Positions 31,059-44,082 of a stretch of 64,000 nt of DNA are shown here, piece after piece. Source of the stretch: Mortierella sp. BCC40632 (Eukaryota; Mortierellomycota; Mortierellomycetes; Mortierellales; Mortierellaceae); the NCBI GenBank assembly GCA_011634665.1, contig WAEK01000017.1, positions 1,045,501 to 1,109,500 on the forward strand, in the 5' to 3' direction. The position numbers and the translations under genes are program-made. Every line of letters begins with the position of its first letter. Position 1 is the first letter of the stretch. The notes beneath the pieces were generated by a model. It did no database searches. It was not told the DNA's origin and saw only the letters and a program-made list of their open reading frames with translations.

Positions 31059-33763
31059 CTACATCGTCTCTCGAATCCGGATAAGTTCCTTTTTGGAATA
31101 CCCTCCATGCTCAATCAAAAGTGCCTCCATGGGTTGGAATCCCGTATATGATGCACATATGGTGGCTGACCGACCATCTCTATTGTACACATTGGGGTTG
31201 GCCCCTAGCCCTAGAAGAGTCTTTGCCATCCGCAAACCCTGAGCAACAGGGTGATGCTCTGGAATAACAATTGCCTTTGGGGATAAGTCATCTTCAGATA
31301 TCTCCTGAGCTTCCGTATCATCGATTCCAACCTCCTTCACTTCCAAGTCGCTTCTGAGTGAAGTTGATAAATCACTCTCCTCTCTGCTTTCTTCGTCATA
31401 GTCAGGTCCGTCAATATCTGGAGTCGGAGGAGATCCTCCTCCAACTCCAACATCCTCACTATCATTGGGGATCAAAAGGGTTGACATGGGAATGCTCAAT
31501 CTTCGGAACGAAAGTGCGGAGCTCAGAGTCGCAGGTAGAGAGCTAATATCAGACAACAGTGAAGACAATGCCGAGGTTGAAGGCGGGGTTGCTCCCTCAT
31601 GTCCGCGCAACTCTGCTCGGTTCCATGCATTCGTATTAGGAGCCGACGTTGACTGTGTCTGAGACGGCGGTGAGGATGAAAGAAAGCTTAGTGCAGAACT
31701 TGTGAATGCGCCTTTTAGATGGAATGATGAGGAAAAGAATGGGAATGTCGAGGATTCTGAGAGCTGCTGTGGAGGCGTAGGCAAGTCGGAGGCCAGAGCT
31801 GTGGACGATGAATGGTATGCCTGTGCTAGCAGCATCGAATAGGAGCGTGTCCATGCAAGGGCACTCAATGGAGTCTGTCCCGACTGGTGATCCCGAGTAT
31901 TCATCAGCCCACTTAATCCTTGTTGAAGTACACCACCTAGCAGTCTATAGGCTGTCTGAAGTCGACTTGATAGTGATGTTGTCGAAGAAAAGGACAGTTG
32001 TGTTGCCAAAGATTCAACGGGCTTTGAGAGGTCATTGACACCTGTAGTTGACTGAATTGGTGGCGGATTATTTAATCCTGTACCTGTTCTAAATGGTAGG
32101 CGTTGACCCTTTGCGTCGTAGAGTAATTTTTGAGCCGAATAAAGTTCTGCTGCCTCAGAATCAAAATCACGCTGTAGACCTTGCAAAACGGTAACAGCAG
32201 AGCGAAGATGTTCCTCCAGCGCAAACTCATTCGTATCCAGACAGGAAATCATGATCCGTTCAAAGATCCCGCCTAGGCCTCTGAGTGCAGGTAAGCGGAG
32301 TAAATCATGGTATGCTGGAGTATCCACAATGTCCAGGTTAAAGAGGACTGGGTTCCCACTCAGTAGCTCTGTGGCATGCTCTAGCTCCATGTGAGTGTGT
32401 CGAAACCCAAGGTTGAGTGAAATGACGCTATGGAATCCAAAACAAAACTCCATCATTGTCTTGATGCTGCTTGACGGAGCACCGTAGGATCCTTCAATAT
32501 CGACAGTTAGCCCCTGGGCCGAAATAGCTGCAGCCAACCCAATCATTGGCAGCTTGTTAATGTCCATTGCTGCACCCCAGTCGTTGGCAAAGCAGCAGTC
32601 CTGGAAGCGGTAGTTTGTCATCGGAACCAAGGAAGTCGATACGTAGTCGGCCACCGAGTGAGGCGAGGAAGTATAAGGAGAGAACGAGTCGGCCACAATA
32701 GAGTCAGTATCACTTTGGGACTTCCAGTAACGCTCTTGAATTTCTCGCTGTTGAAGGTTGCGCTCCAACACATCCATGAAAGCTAGTCGAAGCTTTTCTC
32801 GAGCCAGTGGATTTAGAACATAGATTCCAACTGAGCGTGAAAACTCTTGAAGGATCCCGTGAATTGTTTTCGTTGAAGCTCCTCCCGATGAGCTGAGACG
32901 AGATAGATGGGTTGATCCAAGGCTCTTGCCAGTGGATTTGTCATTCTCTTGATGGCTACGTAGCTGGAGATAACGGTCATGAACAGCTTTTTCTGCAGAG
33001 AGGTATGCCTCGCTCTGAAGGATGAGTGGGTCGGTGATAGGGTGGGTGAATGCCATTTTGCCAGCCAAGATTCCTGCTGTGACAACTCTCAGGTCTCGGT
33101 CTCTCATATACCGATCCTTAATGATCAGACTAGAGATGAGTGGGAACATTGAAAACAACCGATACACAAACTCGAAGCTGCTGTACTCTTCATCTCCTAA
33201 CCCCAGACAATCTGTCGGAAAGCAGTCGGATAGGTTGATGTGTCTCGTTTCCAATAGAGCCACCTGACGCCATTGTCGACTCACTGCAAGAACTGAAAAA
33301 AGATCGGGCGCTGGGAGATATTGAAAGATCAGGGCAAGGACCTCGTAAGGCAACACTACACTGGAAGTTGAAGAGCTAGGTAGGTCGCTCTCCGAGGAGC
33401 AATCTGGCGGTGGTACTAAAGAATCCTGTGTTCAAAAGAGTTTTGGCCCATCCAAGTGTCAGCAGGTCAAGTTCGAGTCAAGGGTCTACAAGGAATTCAT
33501 TCTGTGTGTTTGACAAAAAGGAGAAGGAGGGGGAGGGGGCCTCTTCTTACTGAGCTGGAAGGTTTTCTCTGGCTTCGAGTAACAGCTTTGGAAGACGATG
33601 CACTTTGCTGTGGGGTCTGGCGCATACGTGGCAACCGCTGCCTATGACTAAACTCGGAAGCAAGAAAGTCATCCTCAGAGACCTCGCGAATGGAATCGAT
33701 GAAGGCTGTTGGGAGAGTGAGGGCAAGCAAGTCCCGAGCTCCATCCTTGACATATTTGAGCAT
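31059..33763 (-). CDS. F-box protein with C-terminal ankyrin-like repeat
   Basis: Two exons, 33551-33763 and 31059-33425, joined in phase 0 (donor GTAAGAAG, acceptor CACAG), giving 859 residues. The F-box lies at about 95-140 (LPYEVLALIFQYLPAPDLFSVLAVSRQW). A large middle region includes two Ser-rich low-complexity parts. An acidic segment (DGPDYDEESREESDL) precedes one ankyrin-like repeat near the C-terminus (AKTLLGLGANPNVYNRDGRS, MEALLIEHGG). Likely a substrate adaptor of an SCF E3 ligase. The start at 33763 is the first ATG of the open exon. The target is unknown. Confidence 0.85.
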
Positions 33764-34859
33764 TGCCGAGGATAAGGATGGGCGGGCAAAAGATGGAATG
33801 GGTAAGTGACGGGGACAATGGGGTGGAAAAGGGAGAGGTGGACAGATGAGGTTAAAGAATGAATTTTTTTTTTTTTTTTTTTTTTTTTTTGGGATTGATC
33901 AAGTGTTGCACGGAGTTTTTTCGAAGCCAGGGAAAGACAGACCAGTTGGGTGGCCTGACCTGAAAGGATTGGTCCTCCGAGAGGTGCCTTCACGTGTGGT
34001 TCTAGAGAAGTTGTGGAGAAGGAATACAGGAACATGCTCTTCTCCTTCTGACAGTAGCCAATGGCACAAGACAGCAGCAAAAAGGACGACGTGGGAAAGA
34101 TGATGTCTCTTCAAAGAACCTTGGATAACATTGGAGCCAAGAGTGTAGTGCCGCCTGAGAAGCATGGCAGCAACTCAGCGTGTGGTTGAAATGGTAGTGT
34201 TGTCAGGATGTTGTGGAAGGGATCTAGTCAAGAAAGTGGAAGTTTAGGTTAAAGTGTCTGTCTGCGTCTAGTAATTGACTGAGGGAATACTGACCAATGC
34301 GGTTACTTTCACACAAAACACCAAACCAATGCAGCCCTGTGACCATTGTAGAGTTCTTCGGTAGGTCCTGGTAGAGCCCAAAGGAGGAGTCAAAGAAGAC
34401 AACGAGGCATGAGGGTAAAGCATGGTAATTTTTTGGTTTTTGAGTCGATGAGGAGGACTCGGCTTCTAGCTCATGCCTCCGTATTCCGGGTTCAATTGCT
34501 TGATAGGGACGTGGCATGTATCTCTTTGCCTTGGGAACGCAAAAGAATTACCAACATAGCTCGATTGGTCATAACTTGTCACGTTGGATGTATTGTTGTT
34601 CCTCAAACAAGTACACTGGCAGCCTAACAGTTGTCTGTTTCCCATAACAATTGAGGATGGAATACAGTGAGTACTGGGAAAGAGGGAGGGATAAGTTGTG
34701 GTCGAGTTCATGTCTTTGTGTACAAAGGTTTTTGGACCCATGGTGCCTTTGCGCTCTGTATCCCTGGGAAGGCCCTTAATGATCTCATTTTGGGGGCAAC
34801 TCCGCGCAGGCAAAGCTCAGTCCAATTTGACCAGCCATCTTGAGGTTTGATTCTTGTGA
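33764..34859. other. Divergent upstream region of F-box and USP genes
   Basis: About 1.1 kb between divergent genes, with a poly(T) tract at 33867-33890. Short ORFs (33899-34165, 34224-34517) show no domain. It presumably holds both promoters. Confidence 0.5.
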
Positions 34860-37800
34860 ATGTGGCCTGCCAAGAGCATTCAATCCATGATCAACGACGG
34901 CGACGACTCTACAGGATCGCTCCTACCATCGACTTCAGCGAGTAATGCTGCAGGATCGCAAGCTCGAAAGCGAAAGGCTGTGTCTAAACAAGGCGATAGC
35001 TATGGTCGAACCAAGTGCCTTGGTTCTGGGGCGTCTTTGACCGGACAGGACGAGCAGGATGAAAACCAGCCTCTTCCAATCAATAGCATAGCTAAGAAGG
35101 ATTCTCATCCAGGAAAGAAGCACAAACCTCCGTTGGAAGCATCTCAAGAAAATACCCTTCGAAAATATCTTTTCGCCAGCGTGAATCTCCCCCTCAAACC
35201 CAAGGTGGCTAACCTTCCAGTTCAAATGAAGTCGGTAGACGATGGAAAACAAGCACTACATGGACTACAAACTACTCCAACAGTACTCAAGCCTATTCTT
35301 GGTGAGATCAACAACAACATCCGCAACATGACAAAGCCATCAGTGACGACAAATGATGGATCAGAGTCATTAAACAATGCAACGATAGGGAAGGTCGAAT
35401 CCGGCTTCGAAAGGCGTGCAAGCACGATCAAGTCAAACGGCAACGAGAGGTCATCAATATTACTGGCCCTTACAGCAGAGGATAGCTCGAAAAGCAAGAA
35501 GCTAGACAACGAAAGGAGTCAAACAAGCTCCAACTCAGCAAAGGAGGTTCCGAGTTCTTCAGCACCTAGGAATATCTCAATCGATGAAAAGCGCCACCAA
35601 CCTGACGAAGCAAAAGGCGTCCCGCAGGTGCAATGTTTGCCCACAGCGCTAGACTATAGTTCTCAACCCACCACAGAAGCGCTCTGCAAGTCTACTGGAG
35701 ACGACGACAACGTTGATAAGTGCGACACAAAGGCAGAAGCGAAGGGATCCAGCAAAGCAATTCGATCAGTCTACGAATGGTTTAAGCCCTGTCCGAAACC
35801 GACCAACAAGCCTCAAAACGAAGAGCAATCAGGAACCAAAGACCACCAGGATGTAAATACTGAGCTTGAGGTGAAAAGCGTCGTTGAAAAAGTGCAAGAG
35901 ACAAAAAGACGCAGTCAGCCCGAGTCCAAGCAAGCAACCCAATTTCATTCAGTTCAGCCCCCCAATGACGGTCCCTGCAATTGCCAGGAGCAGGAATCTG
36001 GAGATAGATGCAAAAAGCCTCATGACGAGGGCGAGGACGAGACGCCCTCCGACTTGAATAGAGCCCCTTCTAACAGAGGACGGCGGCGGCTTTTCCGAAA
36101 AAGCGAGCTACTTGCACTTCGCAATCCTACCCCAAAAATCGAAGAGACGATAGCGCCAGCCAGTGCGGAGCAAACTCAGCTTGACGTGGATGAGGCACCC
36201 GACTCATCTTCCCCAAAGGAGGAACAATGTGATGAAGAGCCCGAGCCAGTGGAGCCAGTGGAGCCAACAGCATCTCGACTTTTTATGGAATCCTTTTTCA
36301 AACGACCGAAACTCACCCCAAACTTAGGGGTCCACCAGGAACGACCTGTTGAGGAGTTGACTTTAGACGAGACAAAGTTCACCGTAGCAGATAACATGTC
36401 AGGCACAGAGCCCATGCGCCAACCTAAAATAACGTACTCTAGCAGACGACGAAAACCAGAGGGAGCACGAAAATGGGGTCGCCAGAAAAAGTCAACATCG
36501 TTTTCAGACTCAGAAAAGTCAGTCTCAGACTCAAGTAGTAACGAGTCCGATGAAGATCTTTCGGACATGAACGCCTCAGATGACGAAGATAAGCCTGACC
36601 CAAATCAGCGCTCAATATCGTCGATGTTTCTCAAGTTTCCATCCGATCGGAATCCTTCCGCCCCTTCAACTATGAAAAAGCAACAGGAAAGCACTATCCA
36701 GCTCTCACCAGCATCGCGTTCGGTTCTTTCAGGAGGACTCTTCAACCTATCAAATACCTGTTATATTAACTCGGTTCTTCAGGTCCTACGGAACATTACG
36801 GGATGTACAGACGTGCTATACGATATTCAAACACGGATATGTGAACTCGAATCGAAGCTAGGGCCCCAGTCGACGGCCAAGAGCTACCAGCGGGTATTGT
36901 TTGACAACTCCCTAGAGATATTCCGACTTCTTGATTCTCGAGAAAGTGATGTTGAGGCAGTTGGGGTCATCGAAAAGGCACTTTATCCGAAAGAAGTCAT
37001 CAGGACGTTGCGGTAGGTCTAATGACGAAGTCCTCCCCACTCCTATTTGTGATTGTCCTTTTCTTCTTTTGCTTTGAATCTAATGGATTGAGTGCGCCAT
37101 TTCTTTTTACGTAGCTCTGGCGAGTCTCTATTCAATAACCGAGAGCAACAGGATGCTGCTGAATTTCTTCTTTATATGATTAACCAATTCGACGACATTC
37201 TGAGTGAACTCCTGCGGGATCAAATGCAGAGTAGCGAAACAGTGTCAGACAGGAGCATTTCGCCTTTGAATCCAGTGGATTGGCATCCAGTCAATGAACT
37301 TTTCCAGATCAGCACTCAGTCTGTCACGCGATGCCTCGAGTGCTCTTCGATTTCTATCAATACAGATAGGGGAATCGATGTTGCTGTCCAGATCGACGAA
37401 GGAAACCCAACGCTTATCCGGGATCTTGGATGGGGCATCTCAGAAACCATGAAAATGGAACATATGCAAGGAGACAATCAGAGGTTCTGTGAACGATGCA
37501 ACCGAAAAGCCGATGCTCATGTCCATCATTTTTTCACTCGTCTCCCTAAATTTGTCATCCTTCGTCTTCAACGTTGCAACTTTAAACAAGGAGCGGTCAA
37601 GCTTCCCAATGGGGTGTCGTGCTCGGAACTCATAGACTTTGGTCAGTGGTTGAAGAAAGATTATCAAGGGCCGAGTTCATCTTATGGTAAGGGACTGACG
37701 GGTCAGATCTGGCAAAGCTATTTTCCTGCCTTGGTGCTCGTGCTAACAAAGTTGATGACATGAATATTGATTACAATGCGCGATAGAACTCTGCGCCATC

Positions 37801-38230
37801 ATCATTCACCGAGGACAGGTCATCACATCTGGACACTATTATACCTATATCAAGAAACCAGTCGAGATTGAATCGACCACTGTGGATCCAAATGGAGAGT
37901 CGTCCTCAAAGAAGACTTTTTATCGATGGTAAGTGGGGACAAAAAAAGATCGTGCTCTAGACTCTACTATTGTATTCTTGGGTCGAGTGATAAAGGCCAA
38001 AAAAAAAAAAAAAAAAAAAAAAAAGACTGAAACGTTGAATATCTGCTGTTAGGTTGAAATACAATGATTCGATTGTCGAGCCAGTATCCGACCAAGACAT
38101 CCAAAAGGTGCTTTCAGGGAACGTGAGTCTTAGTGAATCAGGAAAGCCGACGACAGCATCAGCAATTGTTGACAGTGAAGTTGCCACGCCCTATATCTAC
38201 GTCTATAGACTCAAGGAAGACAGGGCGTAG
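34860..38230 (+). CDS. Ubiquitin-specific protease (USP/UBP, peptidase C19)
   Basis: Cleaves ubiquitin from substrates. Four exons: 34860-37012, 37115-37686, 37787-37928 and 38053-38230, 3,045 nt, 1,014 residues, all in phase. The first about 620 residues are low complexity and charged, with basic patches (QARKRKAV, GRRRLFRKSE) suggesting nuclear localisation. The catalytic Cys box is GLFNLSNTCYINSVLQVL (Cys near 636). NREQQDAAEFLLYMINQF follows, then a zinc-binding pair (RCLEC and CERCNRKAD) and the His box (VITSGHYYTYIKKP) in exon 3. The C-terminal YNDSIVEPV and PYIYVYRL match the end of the USP fold. A long N-terminal extension before the catalytic core resembles USP1-like enzymes, but subfamily assignment is uncertain. 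Confidence 0.93.
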
Positions 38231-38911
38231 ATCCAAGGTGCTAGCTAGAGAATAAGAGCTCGCCTCTCTAGGTTGCACCTTCCATGGAGCGCTACCTCTC
38301 TTTCTTTCCCCCTTTGTTTGTATAAATATGTTTGTATCATGGCGATGACTATATTTTTGTATAAAGATAATGGAGTATTCCCTCAGCAACTGACGGTCAC
38401 CCTCATGGCAAGATAGCCTTGGCTTCATTGATGATATTAAATGACCATCTACAAAGCAAAGCATGAGCAGTAGAGTTCTAACGACGATGTATTAGAAAAG
38501 GGCGGTGTATTGGGCTATTGGGCTATGGAGATTTTGACTGAGTACAGCGCGCATAATTGTAGGAGCAGTTCTCCAACATCTTCAAAATTTAGTACCTTTT
38601 TTGGTCAAGTCCATGAGAGCTAAAGTGTTTCCTTGTTTAGGCAAGTGTCTCCGTCCGCCAAAAAAAAAAGAGCTACCTCTTCCTCAAGAAAATGGGTACT
38701 TGTCATTGCCAGCAGCGCCAAGAATTGTCGAAAGCATTTGTTCTAAAAGCGTGATCTCTTGCCGGCTGTTGTTTTATCCTTTGCCAAGATGTAGAAATTA
38801 TACACTTGTGGAACCAATCCGTGGGTTTGACCACTCGATCGCCCCCCATTACTTCAAAGTGACCTTTCACGCGCGAACGCCGGATGCCAATATAGGCAAT
38901 GTCACAAAGGC

Positions 38912-38947
<36 letters not shown>

Positions 38948-39072
38948 AATCAAGTTGTAGAGATCACACAATATCATTCGCCAAAAGCGGAGGAAAAATT
39001 ACAAAGATAAAATAAAAAGTAAACGGGAAGAGCCGGCTTTCCTTTGTCCAATTGAGGGCATCGATCCCATTA
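38231..39072. other. Convergent 3' flanks of USP and UXT genes
   Basis: No gene. Contains a poly(T) tract at 38917-38946. Confidence 0.6.
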
Positions 39073-40077
39073 TTATAAGTCTAAATTCCTGGGACGTTGT
39101 GTGTTGTCTAGCTGCATGATCTCGGCCATAGCTTCCAGAACCTATCGACCAAATGAGAAGAGAATCCGGAGAAAGAAGGAAAAGGAAACGGGCGGAAAAA
39201 AAATGAGCTCAAGGAAGGAACTGCAATAAAAGGAAGCAGCAGCGCGAGGGGGAGAAATGACGTACCAATTTGATATGAGCCCGGATCTTGGATGCCTTTT
39301 CTGTGTAGACATCTGCCGTTCTATCATACAGAGTCGACTAGATAGTTAGATACTGGTCTATCCCTCCAAAAAAGGGAGAAGTAATCACAAGAATCAAGAT
39401 CATACTTTTGAAGATGTGCTTCCTTCTTTTTGATGAACACGAGAGCCTCGTCCAGAGTCAATTGTGCATGGAAACCAAATCCAACATTAACAAAGATGTG
39501 TTTTGTGTCCTCACTATTCAAAAAAAAAAAAAAAAAAAAAGACGGAAGGAGTCGTCAAGGTTTAGCAAGACAAGATCAGGGGGTAGATTTGCGTCCTTTT
39601 GACTTTCTTTCCCCCTCCTTCTCTTTTGGTCTTCCCCCAAGTCGTACACTTTTGCCTGAACATAAAAATTGGAGCCAAGATCCACTTGAGTCTTCATCTC
39701 TGTTAGGTTGTTGGATTGGATCACCTCGATATCCTTGGCTAGCTTCAAGCTTTTGAAAAGCGATAATAGGGAGTAGTGAATGATAAAAAAAAAAAAAAAA
39801 AAAAGGCCTGATTAGGTGAATCGTCCAGGTTGTCTAGTCGGGCTGTTTTGTGGATCCCATGGCGATGCTCAAACATTAAAGAGCCAAAGCTCTTGATCTG
39901 CGCGAAATCTGCGCAGAAGGAAAAACTGTAAATTCAGAGAATGGCTGCATACTATTCCGAGATCTGGTCGTAAATGGCATCCCGTGCATCGAGCGCATCC
40001 TTTAGGTCCTTCCGAAGTCCTTCATTGACGAAAGTTTCGTATCGAGCGAGCTTCTCTTGGATCGTCCCGGCATCCAT
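39073..40077 (-). CDS. UXT: UXT-like prefoldin-family chaperone subunit
   Basis: An alpha-class prefoldin-like protein; human UXT acts in the R2TP/prefoldin-like complex. Exons: 39953-40077, 39650-39749, 39406-39509, 39266-39337 and 39073-39141. Motifs match UXT: LARYETFVNEGLRKDLKDAL (first coiled coil), TQVDLGSNFYVQAKV, DTKHIFVNVGFGFHAQLTL, LDEALVFIKKKEAHL (beta hairpins), then IRAHIKLVLEAMAEIMQL (second coiled coil). About 156 residues, as expected. One junction (exon 3 to 4) is one base out with GT-AG sites. Phase is restored only if the intron runs GTATGA to CTATCTA, so either a non-canonical splice or an indel is present. Confidence 0.85.
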
Positions 40078-40275
40078 TCTCTCGTTTCTAAAAGGGGGTG
40101 AGGGTAGGGAGTGAGGAGAGATCAAGTGAGTGGGAGGTGTAGTTCACTTTTTTTGCTCGTCATCGTGACTGTTTGAGCTGATCAAAGAATGTCCTTTTTT
40201 GCCGTCTGTGCCGAGAGAGCTCATTGCTCTCTGTCCTCCCCTGGACGAAAGAAGAAGCGAACCTCTTTCTTTCTC

Positions 40276-40310
<35 letters not shown>

Positions 40311-40421
40311 AAAACCGCAAAGCTCCATCCAAGCTCAATAACCCTTCCCCCCAACTTTCACACGCACACTCACCAAATCAGAATTGTCTGGAATTAGAAC
40401 GACCCTCCCAGCCTTCAGCGT
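40078..40421. promoter_or_regulatory. Compact divergent promoter (UXT / ABC1 kinase)
   Basis: 344 bp separate the divergent ATGs of two predicted genes. It contains a pyrimidine-rich plus-strand block (40260-40310) and no clear TATA. Shared regulation is plausible but inferred from spacing alone. Confidence 0.5.
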
Positions 40422-42905
40422 GTGATGCCATTACTTCAGCGTTTCGTCTCTCCAAGGGCCATTCGAACCGCGACTGCTCTTACCGCCGCAGCCACTGGCC
40501 TGTACCTTGTCGACACGCATCGCAATGCAAGCGTTATTCAACGAACAGCTCGAACAGCATGGAATGGGTATGAACCATTGCGTGGCACCCTGGACTCGAA
40601 ACGCCTACTACTGCTTGGATCATAAAAGAGAAAAAGATATTTGAGCTTTGGACTGATCGCGTCTCTCGCGCGTTGCCACCGCGGTACTTGACATATTGTA
40701 CCAATAGAGTTCTCATCGGTTGGGATTACAAGTTCAACTTTACGCCAGGAAAAGCAGACCAGATCGGCGATCTTCACCAGAGAGTTGCTGAGAGGCTCTT
40801 ACATGTCTGTCAGACCAACGGGTAAGTCGTCTCTCATTCTTCCAAGTCGTGTCGTAATAGGACCTGATAGTGACGACATTTCCTAATATAAAAGCACGGT
40901 CCTGTAACTGTCGCTAACCAACATCGTCTCTCTAAAGTGGTTTGTACATAAAACTAGGTAACTTGCTTTAGCATTGAATATCCTTGGGGAGTACCTAAAC
41001 TATCCAACAAAAGAGCTGATCTGTACTATGAGACTGACCCTGATTACGCTTTGCTTGATCTCTTCAAAAGGGCAAGGGATTGCAACACAGTCTGCTGTTC
41101 TTCCTCCGTGCTACTTGGCGTAAGTGAAGTGACTGGATCCAGATCAATGATCTCTTTATCACCGTCCGAAAAACCAACTATGGCAGAAGAAAAAAAAAGA
41201 AAAGAAAACTTTGTTACTCAAACTCAAATACGATATGTATTCCGATCTTGTTCTAGAACACTACGCAAGCTATATGATGATGCTTCATGGGTTGATTACA
41301 GTACCGTAGAGCAGATCGTAAAGAAGGAACTCGGAAAGGATATTGACGAGATCTTTAGCTCGTTTTCAAAAGAACCTGTTGCTGCTGCTTCAATAGCCCA
41401 GGTTCACAGAGCCAGACTTCATGATGGAACAGAGGTTGCCGTGAAGGTTCAAAAGCCAGAGATCCCGATCCAGATCGAGTGGGATTTATTCGCGTACAGG
41501 TTTCTCATCAAGGCATACGAGTGGATCTTTGATCTACCATTGTCGTTTGCAGTTGACTATACCGTCCGGCATCTAAGAGAGGAGACAGACTTTGTGAATG
41601 AAGCGCGTAATAGTGAGATCTGCAATGAGTTTCTTCAATCAGATCCCAAAATCAGGCAACAAGTCTATGTCCCCAAGGTCTTTCATGATATCAGCACAAA
41701 ACAAATCATGGTGGCAGAATGGATCGACGGTTGTAGATCCAATGACAAAGAGTCGATCCAGTCTATGGGATTGAGCACGAAAAAGGTCATGGAGTCCGTC
41801 GTCGATGTTTTTGCACATCAAATCTTTATCTCTGGGTTCGTCCATTGCGACCCTCACCCAGGCAATATCCTTGTGCGCCAGCATCCACAGGACCCTAGGA
41901 AACACCAGCTGGTATATCTCTCAATCTGAAAGACTATCGTGAAAAGGACGTTTGTTCTACCAGGACCCTTTCTTTCTTCTCTAACTCATATTTACAACTT
42001 GGAAAAAAATGCACTTAATAGATTCTACTAGATCATGGACTTTACATGCGAGAGTCGGAACAATTCAGAAAGCAATACTGTCTCTTCTGGAAGTCGCTCT
42101 TTCTACTGGATCAGGATACCATCAGCGACATTTGTAAACTCTGGGGTGTAGGAGACTCACAGATGCTTGGTAAGTTCTTTTAACAACCTGCCCCTCCAAA
42201 ACCATTGAATGCCATTTTCCTCTTTGGACAGATCAACAAAAACACTCGAGTCTAACAAACACCCTATTTCCACGATTGTGCTGGGGCACTCTGATAGCCA
42301 ATGCCACACTGCTCAAGCCCTATAATACAGAGCGTTCACCCAGCATTACTCCAAGCACCAACACCTCCGTCCTGGATGCATACGAGATCCAGATGAAGCT
42401 CAAGGACTCTCTCAAAGACTTTTTGATCAACTCGGAACTCCTCCCCAAGGAGCTAATTTTTATCGGTCGTAATATGACAATTGTTCGGGCAAATAACAAG
42501 GTCTTGGGCTCACCAGTTAACCGGATCAACCGAATGGCCCGATGGGCAGTCGTAGGACTAGGACGCGATCGGGATATGTCCTTTATGGACAAGTTTCCAC
42601 AGACTACACAGACCCAGTCAGGGACGAGCAACAACAATCAACGAGCGGTGGCAAGACGAACTCCGCTTGCCATTTGGAGAGTGATTTCGAATGTACTATC
42701 AGAGGCATTCCATAGCTGGATCTTTGAAATGGCTCTGATGGCCATGTCAATTGCATATCATGTAGCTCAGGCAAAAGGATTTCTGGAGCGGACCATCCTA
42801 GGAAGAGAGTCGGGAGGATTTGAGGCTGTGATGGATGAAGCACTGAAAAAGCGGTTGGAGACCGAGTTTGGAATCAAGGTTGAGGGTGATCTCTTTGATG
42901 CATAG
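40422..42905 (+). CDS. MCP2: ABC1/ADCK-family atypical kinase (MCP2/ADCK1-like, mitochondrial)
   Basis: UbiB-fold atypical kinase/ATPase linked to mitochondrial lipid homeostasis in yeast Mcp2. Seven exons: 40422-40567, 40708-40821, 40938-40957, 41071-41119, 41257-41911, 42022-42169 and 42232-42905 (1,806 nt, 601 residues, all in phase). A basic N-terminus (LLQRFVSPRAIRTATAL) suggests mitochondrial import, with a hydrophobic segment following. The family signature KxGQ region is assembled from a 20-nt microexon and a 49-nt exon (NGGLYIKLG then QGIATQSAVLPP). Then come AAASIAQVHRA (Ala-rich loop), EVAVKVQKP (Lys), the ExD-like EETDFVNEA, FVHCDPHPGNILV (catalytic loop) and LLDHGLY (metal-binding Asp). 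The C-terminus is amphipathic. Family assignment is firm; the MCP2/ADCK1 branch is likely. Confidence 0.92.
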
Positions 42906-44049
42906 GTGTAATAGACTCTGTTGTTGTTTTTTTTTTTTTTTTTTTTTTGACAGAACAAAACCATGGACTTTTTTCTTGATCAAAAAAAGCGAATTCTCAA
43001 TTATCGGTCCAAACTCTCAGTTTACTTCAACGACTATCAACGAATATCCTTGACGACTTGTCATCTTGTATATCGGACATTCAGGAGATCAACGTCCGAC
43101 AGATTGTATGTTTCCTAACAAGGGTAAAGACGATATAGATCATCTGCCCTTTCTCTCTAGCGGCGACCTCAAGGAAACCCAGTTGGAGAGTGACCTCCAC
43201 AAAAAGTCCAGGAAACCCCTCTGGTTTTCTCCACAAACAAGAGAGCCTTCATGGCAACTCATCTTTCACTCCCCCCCCCCACTCGTCTCATCAAAGTGTT
43301 TTCCTCCAAAGCCTAGGAGGGGGGTCAAGGACAGAGTCTCAAGGAGGGATTCAGCAGGGTCTCTTTCTTTGAGATACACGCCCGCCCACTCCTTTCTCCC
43401 CGCCTGGCTGCAGACCAAATGAGGCACAACTTGCGGGAGCTCGACCAAAAAGAGGCTGGATCTCTCCAGTATGAGTAGTCTTGAGATGGAAGAAAGACGC
43501 TACCCTGGAATCTTACACATAAAAAAAAAAAAAAAAAAAAATACTGCAAGATGCTACGGAAGAAGAATGGCCAAATTGTAAATATAGAGACCCTTTGATG
43601 ATACCTTTGCATGAGAAAGCAGGAAGAGCTATGTAGACCATGCTAGATGGGGTGTGGGAGGGAGGATCGTCGCAAAGACGTTTAGTATTTTTTTTTTTTT
43701 TTTTTTTTGCAGCTGGGGGTAGCTCTGTCATTTGAAAGATCGCCTCTGAGCTGGCAGGGAAAGAAAGAAAGAAAGAAAGAGAATCAAAAAATCTTGGGTA
43801 ACGCTCCCTGTGTATTCGTCTTGAAGACGGAAAGGGGAGGAGGAAGTGCTGTGTGAGCAGGCTAAAATATTAGTCAAAGAGATCTATTGCGAGGCAAACT
43901 ACATCGCCTCATCCCTCTTCCCCAATCCCCCCAATCCCGACAATTGGGGTAGCATTGATTGGGCGAGATTTAAAAGCTTTTTTGGAACACGGGATAGTTT
44001 CGAAGATAGCAAGACGGTCAAAGCTTGAGAGTATAGTCCCGGAAGAACC

Positions 44050-44082
<33 letters not shown>

